A DNA stretch of 7,465 nt from the NCBI GenBank assembly GCA_003562605.1, contig PWUG01000405.1:1-7465 (forward strand). Reading direction: 5' to 3'. The translations under genes were made by a program, and so were the position numbers. Each line of letters begins with the position of its first letter. Position 1 is the stretch's first letter. This stretch comes from Syntrophomonadaceae bacterium (GTDB taxonomy: Bacteria; Bacillota_D; Dethiobacteria; DTU022). Under the pieces are notes generated by a model that did no database searches, was not told the origin of the DNA, and saw only the letters and a list, made by a program, of their open reading frames with translations. This document shows positions 7,004 through 7,465 of the stretch, piece by piece.

Positions 7004-7012
7004 TATGGATAA
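6974..7012 (+). CDS. Possible 12-codon leader peptide overlapping mutase start
   Basis: TTG 6974, 5 nt after a very strong ribosome binding site, opens a 12-codon frame ([13 protein letters not shown]) whose TAA stop overlaps the mutase ATG as TAATG, the classic geometry for translational coupling. The start codon is buried in the left arm of the stem-loop. TTG use is plausible since the thiolase here also appears to start with TTG. It may equally be chance; the peptide resembles nothing I recognise. Confidence 0.3.
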   Translation: MASVKHGSPSYG

Positions 7013-7465
7013 TGTTTAAAGATGAAAAGCTAAAGCAGATCGAAGCAGGCAAGGAAAAGTGGGAACAAGAGACCCGTCCCAAGTTTAAGGACCGGCCCGC
7101 GAAATTTGTCACGGTTTCCAGCAAGCCCCTGAACGAACTCTATACCCCCCTGGATATTCAAGACCTGGACTACGAGCAAGACCTGGGCTTTCCCGGCGAA
7201 TATCCCTATACCCGCGGGGTGCAGGGGAACATGTATCGCGGCCGCATCTGGACCATGCGGCAGTTTTCCGGTTTTGGCACGGCGAAAGAGACCAACGAGC
7301 GCTACAAGTACCTCTTAAAACACGGCCAGACCGGGTTAAGTGTTGCCTTTGACATGCCCACGATCATGGGCTACGATTCGGACCATCCCCGCGCCCTGGG
7401 GGAGGTGGGCCGCTGCGGGGTGGCCATCGACTCCCTGGCCGACATGGAAGTCCTGTTCGACGGCA
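7012..7465 (+). CDS. B12-dependent acyl-CoA mutase large subunit (isobutyryl/methylmalonyl-CoA mutase family), 3' end outside window
   Basis: First 151 codons of a coenzyme-B12-dependent carbon-skeleton mutase substrate-binding subunit, which rearranges acyl-CoAs such as isobutyryl- to butyryl-CoA or methylmalonyl- to succinyl-CoA. Family segments seen: [15 protein letters not shown] (residues 58-72), [21 protein letters not shown] (78-98), [13 protein letters not shown] (105-117), GYDSDHP (120-126), [16 protein letters not shown] (136-151). At the position after RQ, where methylmalonyl-CoA mutase has Tyr89, this protein has Phe85, as in isobutyryl-CoA mutases; hydroxyisobutyryl-CoA mutase has Ile there. 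The second specificity residue lies past the window, as would any B12 domain or separate small subunit gene. ATG 7012 gives a normal N-terminus ([18 protein letters not shown]). The frame stays open upstream to 6931, but without a suitable start. Codon use is strongly GC-rich compared with all upstream genes. Confidence 0.88.
   Translation, partial: MFKDEKLKQIEAGKEKWEQETRPKFKDRPAKFVTVSSKPLNELYTPLDIQDLDYEQDLGFPGEYPYTRGVQGNMYRGRIWTMRQFSGFGTAKETNERYKYLLKHGQTGLSVAFDMPTIMGYDSDHPRALGEVGRCGVAIDSLADMEVLFDG

Noticed and set aside
6091..7124. Minus-strand frames at 6091-6417, 6411-6593 and 6915-7124
   Set aside because: Shadows of the CoA-transferase and mutase genes; the last also runs through the hairpin and composition change without family similarity.

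Overview
The window is a plus-strand catabolic gene block. It resembles a low-to-moderate GC anaerobic member of the Firmicutes (Clostridia, Peptococcaceae-like or a syntrophic relative). That placement is an inference. It rests on strong AGGAGG-type ribosome binding sites, frequent GTG/TTG starts, AT-rich codon use, and the presence of an oxygen-sensitive [4Fe-4S] 4-hydroxybutyryl-CoA dehydratase-type enzyme and a B12-type acyl-CoA mutase.

Layout. (1) 2-1063: 3' part of a cyclase-family (PF04199-like) hydrolase gene. The reading frame is open from the window edge and already contains the end of one cyclase domain, followed by a short linker and a complete second domain. The 139 bp at the window start recur 918 bp later with only two synonymous differences, so this looks like an in-frame tandem-domain protein. 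(2) 1064-1298: AT-rich intergenic region that probably holds the promoter of the following operon, though no convincing consensus is visible. (3) 1299-6930: five tightly spaced genes. They are a 4-hydroxybutyryl-CoA dehydratase/vinylacetyl-CoA isomerase family flavoprotein (abfD-like), a thiolase, a 3-hydroxyacyl-CoA dehydrogenase, a crotonase-fold protein with an isomerase-type rather than hydratase-type active site, and a class III (CaiB/BaiF) CoA-transferase. (4) 6931-7465: a strong ribosome binding site, a 14-bp hairpin and the 5' part of a B12-dependent acyl-CoA mutase large subunit. Its base composition jumps from about 35-40% GC to about 55-75% GC.

How the genes may work together (inference). 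The CoA-transferase would activate a carboxylic acid. The AbfD-like enzyme would dehydrate or isomerise a 4-hydroxyacyl- or 3-enoyl-CoA to a crotonyl-CoA-type product. The dehydrogenase and thiolase would oxidise and cleave the resulting 3-hydroxyacyl-CoA to acetyl-CoA units. The cyclase-family hydrolase could open a cyclic precursor such as a lactone or cyclic amide. The mutase, which carries the Phe seen in isobutyryl-CoA mutases at the key substrate position, could link branched and linear acyl-CoAs. A canonical hydratase is not encoded in the window, because the crotonase lacks both catalytic glutamates.

Two unusual structural features deserve attention: the tandem cyclase, and the sharp composition change next to the hairpin and leader reading frame in front of the mutase. 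Two start codons are placed downstream of the longest-ORF starts: thiolase at TTG 2784 and dehydrogenase at GTG 4035.
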